From Tragulus kanchil (lineage: Eukaryota > Chordata > Mammalia > Artiodactyla > Tragulidae), in contig JAIOJX010000027.1 in the NCBI GenBank assembly GCA_022376925.1, positions 17,935,471-17,999,470 on the forward strand: DNA of 64,000 nt, read 5' to 3'. Within the stretch, counting starts at the first letter, position 1, and each line of letters opens with the position of its first letter. Position numbers and translations under genes: made by a program. A model generated the notes under the pieces. That model was not told where the DNA came from. It worked only from the letters and a program-made list of their open reading frames with translations, and did no database searches. Of the stretch, positions 22,501-34,318 are shown piece after piece.

Positions 22501-23058
22501 GGATGCCTTCTTACACAATAACTTTCCAAGCAAATTCCCTGGGAAATTGGTGCTGCAAACACCTAGAAGAAACTTACATGCTCTACACCCACGGAAACAC
22601 ATGATGGATGATCTTCTAGCCAGTTTGTCCACGCTGTGAACAGTGTCCTCACGTATACACACTCATGGCTGTTCAGGCACCACATCGCTTCTAGCTATTT
22701 CACCAGCTTGACTCAGGAGTGAACCAGGGGATAGAATTAATTATGTGGCTATTCTCTTCCAAGCAGGCACTTGACCCTTGGGAGGAGAGGTGTGGTTGTT
22801 AGAACAACAGACTGCAAATCGGCCCTGTGGACTAGGAAACATCCCTGAAGCGACTGACGGAGAAAACTGAGGACATCTCAGAATCAGGGCATCACGTTAG
22901 CCTCCACCACAGCCAGGAGACGTGTCTCCTTGCCTCCCTGACTTACCCACCCCGCCAGCCACTTCAAATTCTCTTTTGAGCAAAGTAGTTCCATCTGACG
23001 ATCGATAGGCCAGATCAGAACAAACCTGCCGTAACTGGCTTTGGACAGTGCAGACAAT
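22501..23058. other. Unassigned unique sequence
   Basis: Nothing recognised. No supported open frame. Confidence 0.5.
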
Positions 23059-23353
23059 TTCCTGAGGAAAACACTACTTTCTTTCTGCTTTCCCTGAATC
23101 TGTGAAAAACATGTTTGCTTTGGCATTTTTCAGGCTTTGTGTAATTTTTTGTATTCTACAATCTGAGGGGATTGCGTTACACCTTGTGATCAGAATGAGG
23201 GCTGGGAGTGAGTTGATTTCACAGCATCAGTGTCTGATAATTACAGGTTTGAATAGGAGGAGGAAGGTGAATCTAGATAAACTTGGCTTTAAGGATTTAA
23301 TGCAACATACTGGCTATGACTGAAGGCATATTCTATGTTTACATTACATGATA

Positions 23354-23665
23354 CAGACCTCGTTGTTGCTCGGTCACAAAGTCGTGTCTGACTCTTTGCC
23401 ACCCCCTGGACTGCCGCACACAAGGCTTCTCTGTCCTTCGCTATCTTCTGGAGTTTCCTCAAATTCATGTTAGCGATATCAACCATCCATCTCATCCTCT
23501 ATTATCGCTTCTCCTCAATCTTTCCCAGCATCAGGGTCTTTTCAAATGAGTCTGCTCTTAAGATCAGGCAGCCGAAGTACTGGAGCTTCAGCTTAAGCCT
23601 CAGTCCTTCCAATGAATATTCAGGGCTGATTTCCTTTAGGATGGACTGGTTCGATACGGGCCTTA
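23354..23665 (-). mobile_element. BovB LINE 3' fragment
   Basis: Antisense: GTTGCTCGGTCACAAAGTCG, TTTCCCAGCATCAGGGTCTT, GAAGTACTGGAGCTTCAGCT and ATATTCAGGGCTGATTTCCT, the reverse complement of the last ~310 bases of BovB including the end of its coding region. Confidence 0.9.
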
Positions 23666-23739
23666 CCTGTGCCATAAACATAGTACATGCAGACATTTGA
23701 CAAACTATGAAGGACTGTGTATAAAAAAACTCGAGAACT

Positions 23740-23985
23740 GGGCTTCTCTGCTGGTCCAGTGGGTGGAGAATCCACCTTGCAGTGCAGGTGGCACCGGTTC
23801 GATCCCTGGCCCAGGAAGATGCCATGTGCCGTGAAGTATCTGGACTGGTGTGTCCAGTCACGAGCCAGTGCTCTGGGCGCGTGCGCCCAGAGCCAGTTCT
23901 CTGCAACAAGAGAGGCCACTGCAGTGGGAGGCCCATAAAGGCCAAAAGAATAAAGATGGATGAAAATAAATAAATAAAAAATCAA
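23740..23985 (+). mobile_element. CHR-type tRNA-derived SINE
   Basis: GGGCTTCTCTGCTGGTCCAG head, CCGGTTCGATCCCTGGCCCA with box B, and the tail ATAAAGATGGATGAAAATAA. Full length. Confidence 0.88.
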
Positions 23986-24545
23986 CAAAAAGAGGCTAAA
24001 ATAAAAAAAAAATGTCTAAAAAGACTTGAAAACTGGAAGGGAAGTGGGAGTCCAACTCCTTTACTTTAGAGAAGACATTGTGTTGAATGGAATTTAAGGA
24101 ATTTTCTCAGAATTGCACAAAAAATTAACAGGGCTGTCATTGGAATCAGGTGTGCTGAATTTCAGCCCCATATATGTCTATACAGGGAGCACGTCTGATC
24201 CTGAGCAAAAACTCCTGTGTTTGATAGCCCGCTTTTACATAAGGATTATGTTCCTGAGGAAAACACTACTTTCTTTCTGCTTTCCCTGAATCTGTGAAAA
24301 ACATGTTTGCTTTGGCATTTTTCAGGCTTTGTGTAATTTTTTGTATTCTACAATCTGAGGGGATTGCGTTACACCTTGTGATCAGAATGAGGGCTGGGAG
24401 TGAGTTGATTTCACAGCATCAGTGTCTGATAATTACAGGTTTGAATAGGAGGAGGAAGGTGAATCTAGATAAACTTGGCTTTAAGGATTTAATGCAACAT
24501 ACTGGCTATGACTGAAGGCATATTCTATGTTTACATTACATGATA

Positions 24546-24857
24546 CAGACCTCGTTGTTGCTCGGTCACAAAGTCGTGTCTGACTCTTTGCCACCCCCTG
24601 GACTGCCGCACACAAGGCTTCTCTGTCCTTCGCTATCTTCTGGAGTTTCCTCAAATTCATGTTAGCGATATCAACCATCCATCTCATCCTCTATTATCGC
24701 TTCTCCTCAATCTTTCCCAGCATCAGGGTCTTTTCAAATGAGTCTGCTCTTAAGATCAGGCAGCCGAAGTACTGGAGCTTCAGCTTAAGCCTCAGTCCTT
24801 CCAATGAATATTCAGGGCTGATTTCCTTTAGGATGGACTGGTTCGATACGGGCCTTA
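24546..24857 (-). mobile_element. BovB LINE 3' fragment (copy in duplication 7)
   Basis: Second copy of 23354-23665, offset 1192. Confidence 0.9.
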
Positions 24858-24931
24858 CCTGTGCCATAAACATAGTACATGCAGACATTTGACAAACTAT
24901 GAAGGACTGTGTATAAAAAAACTCGAGAACT

Positions 24932-25178
24932 GGGCTTCTCTGCTGGTCCAGTGGGTGGAGAATCCACCTTGCAGTGCAGGTGGCACCGGTTCGATCCCTG
25001 GCCCAGGAAGATGCCATGTGCCGTGAAGTATCTGGACTGGTGTGTCCAGTCACGAGCCAGTGCTCTGGAGCGCGTGCGCCCAGAGCCAGTTCTCTGCAAC
25101 AAGAGAGGCCACTGCAGTGGGAGGCCCATAAAGGCCAAAAGAATAAAGATGGATGAAAATAAATAAATAAAAAATCAA
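24932..25178 (+). mobile_element. CHR-type SINE (copy in duplication 7)
   Basis: Second copy of 23740-23985. It differs by one base (CTCTGGAGCGCG here against CTCTGGGCGCG). Confidence 0.88.
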
Positions 25179-25462
25179 CAAAAAGAGGCTAAAATAAAAA
25201 AAAAATGTCTAAAAAGACTTGAAAACTGGAAGGGAAGTGGGAGTCCAACTCCTTTACTTTAGAGAAGACATTGTGTTGAATGGAATTTAAGGAATTTTCT
25301 CAGAATTGCACAAAAAATTAACAGGGCTGTCATTGGAATCAGGTGTGCTGAATTTCAGCCCCATATATGTCTATACAGGGAGCACGTCTGATCCTGAGCA
25401 AAAACTCCTGTGTTTGATAGACACACACACTGTTACTTATCGTGTTGTACATAAGGATTATG

Positions 25463-25992
25463 GAACTTGCATTTGTTTGGTTTTAGCATTGCTGACCAAA
25501 AGTAGTGCTAAGTGCTCATTGGAGCTCTGAAAATAAAGTGTGAATGCACTTAAAAAGAAAAATAGATAAGAGCCAATTCTTTCTCTTTGGAACAGAGAGG
25601 AGAGATTTGGGGGCAATTTTCTAAATAGGAACCCAGCTCCCCCGGCTGCCAGGAGAATCCCCTTAATAGGACAATGTAGGGTAGAGTTAATTCACTATAA
25701 CCACTGCCCCTTTATTAAAGCTAGCAAGTGTATTCTCCTAGAAAATCATCATACTCAAGAATTACAGGAGACATACCTGCTCATCTGTGAAACAGCTATC
25801 TGCTCAAGTCCAAAAAGCATGTTTTCATTCACTTGTCTTTATTCCTCAGGTTCTATATCAACCCAGACAGCCTTGATGTATTTTCACTCCAAAGGCAGTA
25901 ATTACATCTCTAAAAAGAATACATATTGTCTATGGAATCATAACATGGAGGGATAGTCATGTCAATCTTTTTTCTTTACCCACAACTTCCCT
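25463..25992. other. Unassigned unique sequence
   Basis: Nothing recognised. Confidence 0.5.
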
Positions 25993-26115
25993 TTTATTAT
26001 TTATTTTGACCATGCCACACCACATGCAGGATCTTAGTTCCCTGACCAGGAATTGAACCCATGCCCCCTGCTTTGGAAGCCTGGAGTTGTAACCAGTGGG
26101 CTGCCAGGGAAGTTG
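25993..26115 (-). mobile_element. Short CHR-type tRNA SINE, antisense
   Basis: GACCATGCCACACCACATGC, GGATCTTAGTTCCCTGACCA, GGAATTGAACCCATGCCCCC and GTGGGCTGCCAGGGAAG. The head is at the right and the T-rich tail at the left. Confidence 0.82.
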
Positions 26116-26308
26116 CTAAAGTATCTGTCACTCTTGGTTCTACTTTTGGGAGCAAGGTCTAGGATGATTATTTAAGGTGTCCTGTCTCTGACCATCTTCT
26201 TGTCACACACATGCTCAGGAGAGGAGGAGAAGGTAGGAAAGTCTATCACCCTGGCAAGTAGTGAAACTCTGCCCATCGTGGAGGAAAAAAGAAGGAGATA
26301 ATGCTGAA

Positions 26309-26414
26309 TGTGTGTGTGCGTGTGTGTGTGAATGGGAGAAAGTGAATGCCAGAAGCAGAAAGAAGCGTGTGTGTGTGAATGGGAGAAAGTGAATGCCAGA
26401 AGCAGAAAGAAGCG
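26309..26414. repeat. TG microsatellite fused to a 47-bp tandem repeat
   Basis: A (TG)n/(CG) run at 26309-26330 leads into two exact 47-bp units, 26321-26367 and 26368-26414. Each starts with five TG repeats and ends in AAAGAAGCG. Confidence 0.92.
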
Positions 26415-26415
26415 A

Positions 26416-27312
26416 CAAAGATACCAGGAAGGTGGGATTCAACCAGGCTTAGGAGAATCATGGTGAGATGATGCTGTATTTCCCACTAGGAAGTGAGAGA
26501 AGAGCCTGACACGGTGTTAAATCTGACTGAGCTGACTGAGCCAAGAGCCATTGGTCTTTATTTGTTACCTTTCCAACCTCTTCTTTCTTTTTTTTTTTTT
26601 TTTTTGACAAAAATAATTGTTTGAAGCCTCTCTTGTGAGTGTTGTCCTTTGTTCTCTCTGATTTTATATTTTGCCACACCCATAAAGCCTGGGACAAAAA
26701 GGGCAAAAGCCAATGGGTAGAAGGAGTCAAGAGACAAGATGTTAGAAAGACTTCTTTAGGTCTACCGAGTGGACTAAGCAGAGATCATTACAATTTTCAG
26801 GAGAAGTCAGCTTAGTCAACACATCATGATTTCAGAAACCAAATGCATGTACCTTCCCCCAACAGTCGGTGCCACAGCCTGGAGATCCCAAGATTAGTAT
26901 TAATAACAAATTGTTATAAATGGTTAGAAAGTGTTGAGAATGGATATTGCTGTGAAAAAAAAATCCCCAAGGCAATTTCCTAGCAGATACATTTATTCTC
27001 TTATGTCCCATAACAACAACAACAACAACAAAGCAATGTAGGTAGGCAGGAGAGGTAAGCAGAGGAAAAAAAATTTTTTTTTGTTTGGTTACCCACTGGC
27101 CAAATTTCCCTGACAGGAACATTATGTCTAAGTAGTAAAATGTTCAGACCTAAATCTTATTTCATCTCCTTGGGAAATGTCTTTTAAAATTAAAAACATT
27201 AAATTTACAAATTATAGTCAGATGAATTCCTGAGCTTTTCAAGGTATGTGGACATGGACAAAGAATGGAGATGCTATGCTCCCAGTGTTGAAGTGGCAGA
27301 CAGAAGGTACGG
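26416..27312. other. Unassigned sequence inside duplication 8
   Basis: No gene or known repeat beyond a T-tract (~26589-26605) and an (AAC)n run (27009-27028). The same applies to its second copy at 27541-28439. Confidence 0.5.
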
Positions 27313-27433
27313 CTGACCATCTTCTTGTCACACACATGCTCAGGAGAGGAGGAGAAGGTAGGAAAGTCTATCACCCTGGCAAGTAGTGAAACTCTGCCCA
27401 TCGTGGAGGAAAAAAGAAGGAGATAATGCTGAA

Positions 27434-27539
27434 TGTGTGTGTGCGTGTGTGTGTGAATGGGAGAAAGTGAATGCCAGAAGCAGAAAGAAGCGTGTGTGTG
27501 TGAATGGGAGAAAGTGAATGCCAGAAGCAGAAAGAAGCG
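27434..27539. repeat. TG and 47-bp repeat (copy in duplication 8)
   Basis: Second copy of 26309-26414, offset 1125, with the same two 47-bp units and no change in copy number. Confidence 0.92.
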
Positions 27540-28860
27540 ACAAAGATACCAGGAAGGTGGGATTCAACCAGGCTTAGGAGAATCATGGTGAGATGATGCT
27601 GTATTTCCCACTAGGAAGTGAGAGAAGAGCCTGACACGGTGTTAAATCTGACTGAGCTGACTGAGCCAAGAGCCATTGGTCTTTATTTGTTACCTTTCCA
27701 ACCTCTTCTTTCTTTTTTTTTTTTTTTTTTGACAAAAATAATTGTTTGAAGCCTCTCTTGTGAGTGTTGTCCTTTGTTCTCTCTGATTTTATATTTTGCC
27801 ACACCCATAAAGCCTGGGACAAAAAGGGCAAAAGCCAATGGGTAGAAGGAGTCAAGAGACAAGATGTTAGAAAGACTTCTTTAGGTCTACCGAGTGGACT
27901 AAGCAGAGATCATTACAATTTTCAGGAGAAGTCAGCTTAGTCAACACATCATGATTTCAGAAACCAAATGCATGTACCTTCCCTCAACAGTCGGTGCCAC
28001 AGCCTGGAGATCCCAAGATTAGTATTAATAACAAATTGTTATAAATGGTTAGAAAGTGTTGAGAATGGATATTGCTGTGAAAAAAAAATCCCCAAGGCAA
28101 TTTCCTAGCAGATACATTTATTCTCTTATGTCCCATAACAACAACAACAACAACAAAGCAATGTAGGTAGGCAGGAGAGGTAAGCAGAGGAAAAAAAATT
28201 TTTTTTTGTTTGGTTACCCACTGGCCAAATTTCCCTGACAGGAACATTATGTCTAAGTAGTAAAATGTTCAGACCTAAATCTTATTTCATCTCCTTGGGA
28301 AATGTCTTTTTTAAAATTAAAAACATTAAATTTACAAATTATAGTCAGATGAATTCCTGAGCTTTTCAAGGTATGTGGACATGGACAAAGAATGGAGATG
28401 CTATGCTCCCAGTGTTGAAGTGGCAGACAGAAGGTACGGGTAGGGTGTCAGGAGGAACAAGGATGTTCTATAGCTAAATCATACAGATCTAAAGTTTATT
28501 CAAGGCTGGGCTTTAGACCGTGACTTATTGTACACCAGGGTTTTCCCATTTTTTAGACAGGAGCAGATGGATAACACACCTATTACTGGGAAGGTTTAGC
28601 CACCCAAATCCTTCTGTCCAGGAGAAGACATAACCGTGATCTCCTGTCCTCTCTTTTTCCTCCATTTTTAAAGATGATTTGCTACTAGAAAACCTACTTG
28701 TTTACTCTTAAGTATTCTGTCTCTAGAAATGTTTTTCTGTGAACAATTAATGTTATAATGCCATTCAAATACCCCAAAGGTCAAGAGGGTGGCATTTTGA
28801 AGTCTACAACAATTCAACTGGGGATGATTCATCCCTTTTTAAAAAGATCATTTTATTTAT

Positions 28861-29195
28861 TTATTTAGTTTTGGCTGTGCTGGGTCACTGTTGCTGCACC
28901 AGCCAGGAGTGTCTGGCTGTGGCAAGGAGGGTCTACTCTCTAGTTGGGATGCATGGGCTTCTCATTGTGGTGGCTTCTCTTATTGCAGAGCATGGGCTCT
29001 AGGGCACACGGACTTCAGTAGTCGCAGCAAGCGGGCTCAGTAGTTGTGGCCCCTGGGCTCTAGAGCACAGCCTCAATAATTGCAATGCATGGGCTTAGTT
29101 GCTCCCGTGTAGGTGGGCTCTTCCAAAACCAGGGATAGAACCTTGTCACCTGCATCAGCAGGCAGATTCTTCCCACTGAGTCACCAGGAAAGCCC
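28861..29195 (-). mobile_element. Long CHR-type SINE, antisense
   Basis: TTTATTTATTTAGTTTTGGC at the left (tail), TGCATGGGCTTCTCATTGTG and GCTCAGTAGTTGTGGCCCCT inside, and ACTGAGTCACCAGGAAAGCC at the right (head). Near full length. Confidence 0.9.
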
Positions 29196-29360
29196 AGTTC
29201 ATCGTTTTCATGAAAAGGAATCTCTGTTCACTCTTTTCTTCAGTCAAAGATAATGTCAAGTCTTCATAGAAGTTTGAGTTAGGATGAATGCAGATGAGTT
29301 TATGTATTTTCCTATTCATTCAGTCTTTCATTCAAATATTTAATGCATACTTAGTGTCAG

Positions 29361-29470
29361 TTTCCCTGGTGCTCAGACTGTAAAGAATCTGCCTGCAATG
29401 GGCAGGGGGGATCCTGGAAAAATGTCAACCCACTCCAGTATTCTTGCTGGGAGAATTCCATGGACAGAGG
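29361..29470 (+). mobile_element. Bov-tA SINE, collapsed copy
   Basis: TTTCCCTGGTGCTCAGACTG then GGGCAGGGGGGATCCTGGAA, with most of the segment between head and body missing. The intact partner at 30441-30640 shows ~50 bases are lost here. Probably poor sequence at a contig end. Confidence 0.7.
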
Positions 29471-29940
29471 ATGGAGATGCTATGCTCCCAGTGTTGAAGT
29501 GGCAGACAGAAGGTACGGGTAGGGTGTCAGGAGGAACAAGGATGTTCTATAGCTAAATCATACAGATCTAAAGTTTATTCAAGGCTGGGCTTTAGACCGT
29601 GACTTATTGTACACCAGGGTTTTCCCATTTTTTAGACAGGAGCAGATGGATAACACACCTATTACTGGGAAGGTTTAGCCACCCAAATCCTTCTGTCCAG
29701 GAGAAGACATAACCGTGATCTCCTGTCCTCTCTTTTTCCTCCATTTTTAAAGATGATTTGCTACTAGAAAACCTACTTGTTTACTCTTAAGTATTCTGTC
29801 TCTAGAAATGTTTTTCTGTGAACAATTAATGTTATAATGCCATTCAAATACCCCAAAGGTCAAGAGGGTGGCATTTTGAAGTCTACAAGCAATTCAACTG
29901 GGGATGATTCATCCCTTTTTAAAAAGATCATTTTATTTAT

Positions 29941-30275
29941 TTATTTAGTTTTGGCTGTGCTGGGTCACTGTTGCTGCACCAGCCAGGAGTGTCTGGCTGT
30001 GGCAAGGAGGGTCTACTCTCTAGTTGGGATGCATGGGCTTCTCATTGTGGTGGCTTCTCTTATTGCAGAGCATGGGCTCTAGGGCACACGGACTTCAGTA
30101 GTCGCAGCAAGCGGGCTCAGTAGTTGTGGCCCCTGGGCTCTAGAGCACAGCCTCAATAATTGCAATGCATGGGCTTAGTTGCTCCCGTGTAGGTGGGCTC
30201 TTCCAAAACCAGGGATAGAACCTTGTCACCTGCATCAGCAGGCAGATTCTTCCCACTGAGTCACCAGGAAAGCCC
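29941..30275 (-). mobile_element. Long CHR-type SINE (copy in duplication 9)
   Basis: Second copy of 28861-29195, offset 1080. Confidence 0.9.
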
Positions 30276-30440
30276 AGTTCATCGTTTTCATGAAAAGGAA
30301 TCTCTGTTCACTCTTTTCTTCAGTCAAAGATAATGTCAAGTCTTCATAGAAGTTTGAGTTAGGATGAATGCAGATGAGTTTATGTATTTTCCTATTCATT
30401 CAGTCTTTCATTCAAATATTTAATGCATACTTAGTGTCAG

Positions 30441-30640
30441 TTTCCCTGGTGCTCAGAGTAAAGAATCTGCCTGCAATGCAGGAGATCCAGGTTTGATCCC
30501 TGGGTTGGGAAGATCCCCTGGAAAAGGAAATGTCAACCCACTCCAGTATTCTTGCTGGGAGAATTCCATGGACAGAGGAGCCTGGCAGGCTACAGTCCCT
30601 GGAGTTGCAGAGAGTTGGACAGGACTGAGGAACTGAGTAC
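30441..30640 (+). mobile_element. Bov-tA SINE
   Basis: TTTCCCTGGTGCTCAGAGTA head, GGTTTGATCCCTGGGTTGGG, CCACTCCAGTATTCTTGCTG body, AGAGTTGGACAGGACTGAGG end. Essentially complete. Confidence 0.9.
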
Positions 30641-30769
30641 ACAGTACACAGCTATTATAAGGATTCAAAGAGTTAACGTAGAACAGTGCCTGCTCTGTAA
30701 GAAGAGTTCCTCGGAGAATTCTGTAGTGATACACAGGAGACATCAGGAGTATCTGGCCTAGGTGAGTGC

Positions 30770-31200
30770 AGCGAGGAGAGAGAGAAGGATGTGGTTTTGA
30801 GACATGTTTAAGAAACAGGATGTGTGAGGCTTGGTAAGTGATTAGATGTAAGGGATCAGAAAGAAGTGGGAGGCTGGGATGAAGCTCAGGCTTCCAGTCT
30901 GCGTGCCTGATGGACGAGGTGTCTCTGTTCACCGCAATAAGGAAAACAAGGCAAAGGCCAGTGTGGAGAGAGACGACAGTCCAGCCTGGGACATGGATTT
31001 CGAGTTGTCTTTGTGCTTCGGATTGGGAAGGGCCAGCAGGCAACTGAATATCATGTGCAGAGTCACCTGGGTCCTCAGCTTCCTCTTAACTGAAGTCACC
31101 GGACAGATGAGGTCATCCTAGTGAATGATCAAGTGAGGAGGCCAAGGATAACACCACGAAGAACATTTAAGAAGAGGGTAGAATGATAAAGCTGACCACA
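30770..31200 (+). mobile_element. Ancient interspersed repeat, family not assigned
   Basis: The order GGCTTGGTAAGTGATTAGAT, AGAAGTGGGAGGCTGGGATG, AGGCTTCCAGTCTGCGTGCC, CCAGCAGGCAACTGAATATC, GATGAGGTCATCCTAGTGAA follows an old, very common mammalian repeat whose consensus I partly recall but cannot name with confidence. Duplication 10 starts inside it at 31049. Confidence 0.45.
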
Positions 31201-31786
31201 GAAACTGAGAACAAAAAAACAAAGGAGAGATTCCAGCCTCTGGCCCTGAGGGAGTGACTGCAATGGGTTAATCCTCCCACTAGACACAACCGGAAAACCT
31301 GGCACAACACAAAGCTACTGTTACTAGGAGTTGGAGCCAGCAGTGCAGCTCTGTGATGCCTGAGAGAAGGAAGCAGACAAGGGGAGACCCTTGGTTGCTC
31401 CAGCTTTCGGTCTGTAGCCATTTTTCTGTACTGCAGCTCGGTAGGGAGATGTCCCATCAGAGAATGGGGTCTTGCTGAGTTGAAGGGAGAGATGGGGTGC
31501 AGGGTTACTGATGCACAGCTGGAATGTGTGGGATAGAGCACTAGCAGGAAAGAACTGTGTCGGGAAGTTCTTAGAGTCTGCCCAGGGATCCCGAGTACTT
31601 GGCGGATGCTAAGCTGTACAAGTGTGAGATGACGTTTCAAAAAACCTGGGCAAAGAACAACCACTGGAAAAAGAGAAGTTTCTGTGGATCCATGAGCTCA
31701 GCAGGGGTCAGAGCTTAAATTGGGCGGTGAAACCTTTAGTTCCCTACCAGCTAGAGTGAAGAGTGAACTGCTAGGAGACGAAATCA

Positions 31787-32095
31787 GTCAGTTCTAAAGG
31801 AAATCAACCCTGGATATTTGTTGGAAGGACTGTCGCTGAAGCTGAAGATCCAATACGTTGGCCACTTGGTGCCAAGAGCCGACTCATTGGAAAGGACCCC
31901 GATGCTGGGAAAGATTGAAGGCAAAAGAAGAAGGGGGCTGCAGAGGATGAGATGGTTAGTGAGCATAACAGACTCGATGGACAGGAATTTGAGCAAACTC
32001 AAGGGAGAGTGGAGGACAGGGGAGCCTGGAGAGCTACAGTCCACGGGGTCACGAGGAGTTGGACACAACTTAGGGACTGAACAACAACCACCACT
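31787..32095 (+). mobile_element. BovB LINE 3' fragment
   Basis: GTTCTAAAGGAAATCAACCC, TGGAAGGACTGTCGCTGAAG, CTCATTGGAAAGGACCCCGA, AGAGGATGAGATGGTTAGTG, GTTGGACACAACTTAGGGAC. Sense strand of the last ~310 bases of BovB. The 31818-32138 frame is its decayed C-terminal coding end (GHL and MLGKIEG still readable). Confidence 0.9.
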
Positions 32096-32883
32096 AAAGA
32101 ATGAAGAGATCCAGTGGAACATCGCAGACATTCGGTAGATTTGAGTATCATGTGCAGAGTCACCTGGGTCCTCAGCTTCCTCTTAACTGAAGTCACCGGA
32201 CAGATGAGGTCATCCTAGTGAATGATCAAGTGAGGAGGCCAAGGATAACACCACGAAGAACATTTAAGAAGAGGGTAGAATGATAAAGCTGACCACAGAA
32301 ACTGAGAACAAAAAAACAAAGGAGAGATTCCAGCCTCTGGCCCTGAGGGAGTGACTGCAATGGGTTAATCCTCCCACTAGACACAACCGGAAAACCTGGC
32401 ACAACACAAAGCTACTGTTACTAGGAGTTGGAGCCAGCAGTGCAGCTCTGTGATGCCTGAGAGAAGGAAGCAGACAAGGGGAGACCCTTGGTTGCTCCAG
32501 CTTTCGGTCTGTAGCCATTTTTCTGTACTGCAGCTCGGTAGGGAGATGTCCCATCAGAGAATGGGGTCTTGCTGAGTTGAAGGGAGAGATGGGGTGCAGG
32601 GTTACTGATGCACAGCTGGAATGTGTGGGATAGAGCACTAGCAGGAAAGAACTGTGTCGGAAGTTCTTAGAGTCTGCCCAGGGATCCCGAGTACTTGGCG
32701 GATGCTAAGCTGTACAAGTGTGAGATGACGTTTCAAAAAACCTGGGCAAAGAACAACCACTGGAAAAAGAGAAGTTTCTGTGGATCCATGAGCTCAGCAG
32801 GGGTCAGAGCTTAAATTGGGCGGTGAAACCTTTAGTTCCCTACCAGCTAGAGTGAAGAGTGAACTGCTAGGAGACGAAATCAG

Positions 32884-33191
32884 TCAGTTCTAAAGGAAAT
32901 CAACCCTGGATATTTGTTGGAAGGACTGTCGCTGAAGCTGAAGATCCAATACGTTGGCCACTTGGTGCCAAGAGCCGACTCATTGGAAAGGACCCCGATG
33001 CTGGGAAAGATTGAAGGCAAAAGAAGAAGGGGGCTGCAGAGGATGAGATGGTTAGTGAGCATAACAGACTCGATGGACAGGAATTTGAGCAAACTCAAGG
33101 GAGAGTGGAGGACAGGGGAGCCTGGAGAGCTACAGTCCACGGGGTCACGAGGAGTTGGACACAACTTAGGGACTGAACAACAACCACCACT
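32884..33191 (+). mobile_element. BovB LINE 3' fragment (copy in duplication 10)
   Basis: Second copy of 31787-32095, offset 1096. Confidence 0.9.
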
Positions 33192-33354
33192 AAAGAATGA
33201 AGAGATCCAGTGGAACATCGCAGACATTCGGTAGATTTGAGTCCACATGTTAGGAGCAGAGCGTAGCTAAATAGACCCCAGCAAAGCCTCAAGACGCACC
33301 TTCAAATTAAGGTTATTGTTGCTCTGTCACTAATGGAGACTCAGATATAAAGAT

Positions 33355-33655
33355 CAGACCTGTGGACACAGCAAAGGAAGGAGAGAGCAGGACGAAGGAG
33401 AAGGTAGCATCGACATACATACACACTACCATGTGTCAGACAGACAGCGGGTGAGGAGCTGCTGCGGAAGGAAAGGAGCCCAGCTGGTGGTCTACGAAGA
33501 CCTTCCGGGGCAGGCTGCGGGGAGGGGAGGAGAGGCTCAGGAGCAAAGATATATATACTTAATTATGGCTAATTTTACATTGCTGTATGGCAGACACCAA
33601 CATGATAAAGCAAATTTTCCCCAATTAAAAATAAATTTTAAAAGTTATCAAAATA
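33355..33655 (+). mobile_element. L1 3' UTR (artiodactyl L1)
   Basis: AGACCTGTGGACACAGCAAA, AAGGAGAGAGCAGGACGAAG, TTAATTATGGCTAATTTTAC, ATTGCTGTATGGCAGACACC and CCCCAATTAAAAATAAATTT. Same subtype as the L1 3' UTR at 55805-56305. Confidence 0.87.
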
Positions 33656-34140
33656 ATATAAACATAAATTAACTCCTTCTAGAACAAAACTCAATAATGA
33701 GGAAACAGAAGGCTTAGATATCCGTACGACCACATGCATTCATAGTAAACTTTTCCCCAACTCGCTGAAAAATATAAACAGAACCACAAAATTCAACAAA
33801 CATCAGGCATAACAAACAGTAAGAAAACTACAGTAAGGGAGATGTCATCATAAAAATGAGACTGCAAAGAAGCAGGTAGCTGTGACCAAGAGAAAGATCA
33901 ATAAATATAAATATACTCTGAACTCAGATAATGGAATCAGAAAAAAAAGATTTTAAAAACAATTATAAATATGCAAAAGGGTTTAAAAGCAAATGTGAAA
34001 ACAATAAAGAAAAAATAGTTTCAGTAGCAAAATGGAACTTATGCAAAGAAACTTATGGAAATGTTAGAAGTGCAAAACACATTGACACAATACACTGGGT
34101 ACCCTGCGTAACTGGTTAGACATCACAGAACAAAATCAGG
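33656..34140 (+). mobile_element. A-rich, possible old L1 remnant
   Basis: The segment is strongly A-rich on the + strand, with a lysine- and asparagine-rich open frame (33931-34119). Base composition and wording resemble decayed L1 coding or 3' sequence. It is also present as 34784-35268 in the second copy. No specific motif settles it. Confidence 0.35.
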
Positions 34141-34201
34141 GGAGAGCTGTCATTCACTGAGGGAAGAAAGATTTTGGGTAGAAGATCAGAAGTTCAACAC
34201 A

Positions 34202-34318
34202 AGGACCAGCCTAGCAGTCCAGTGCTTAGGATTCTGCCTTCCAATGCAGGAGGTGTGGATTCAATCCCTGGTCAGAGAGCTAAGACCCCATATGCTGTAG
34301 CAAAAAAAAAAAAAAAAT
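34202..34318 (+). mobile_element. Short CHR-type tRNA SINE
   Basis: GGACCAGCCTAGCAGTCCAG, TTCTGCCTTCCAATGCAGGA, GGATTCAATCCCTGGTCAGA (box B), TAAGACCCCATATGCTGTAG, then a 15-base A-tail. Confidence 0.85.

Larger units (their letters stand above)
23059..25462. repeat. Tandem duplication 7 (unit ~1.2 kb)
   Basis: Copy 1 is 23059-24250 and copy 2 is 24251-25462, offset 1192. Near its end copy 1 lacks ~20 bases around an ACACACAC run that copy 2 keeps (25420-25450). Confidence 0.96.
26188..28439. repeat. Tandem duplication 8 (unit ~1.13 kb)
   Basis: Copy 1 is 26188-27312 and copy 2 is 27313-28439, offset 1125. Very few differences (CCCCAACAG/CCTCAACAG near 26855/27982; a T-run two bases longer in copy 2 near 28306). 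Confidence 0.97.
28392..30579. repeat. Tandem duplication 9 (unit ~1.08 kb)
   Basis: Copy 1 is 28392-29470 and copy 2 is 29471-30579, offset 1079. The last ~110 bases of copy 1 are a collapsed version of the intact Bov-tA in copy 2. Its first ~47 bases are also the end of duplication 8, giving three copies (near 27265, 28392 and 29471). Confidence 0.96.
31049..33241. repeat. Tandem duplication 10 (unit ~1.10 kb)
   Basis: Copy 1 is 31049-32145 and copy 2 is 32146-33241, offset 1097. I saw one difference, a GGG/GG run near 31562/32658. This is the cleanest of the fifteen pairs. Confidence 0.97.
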
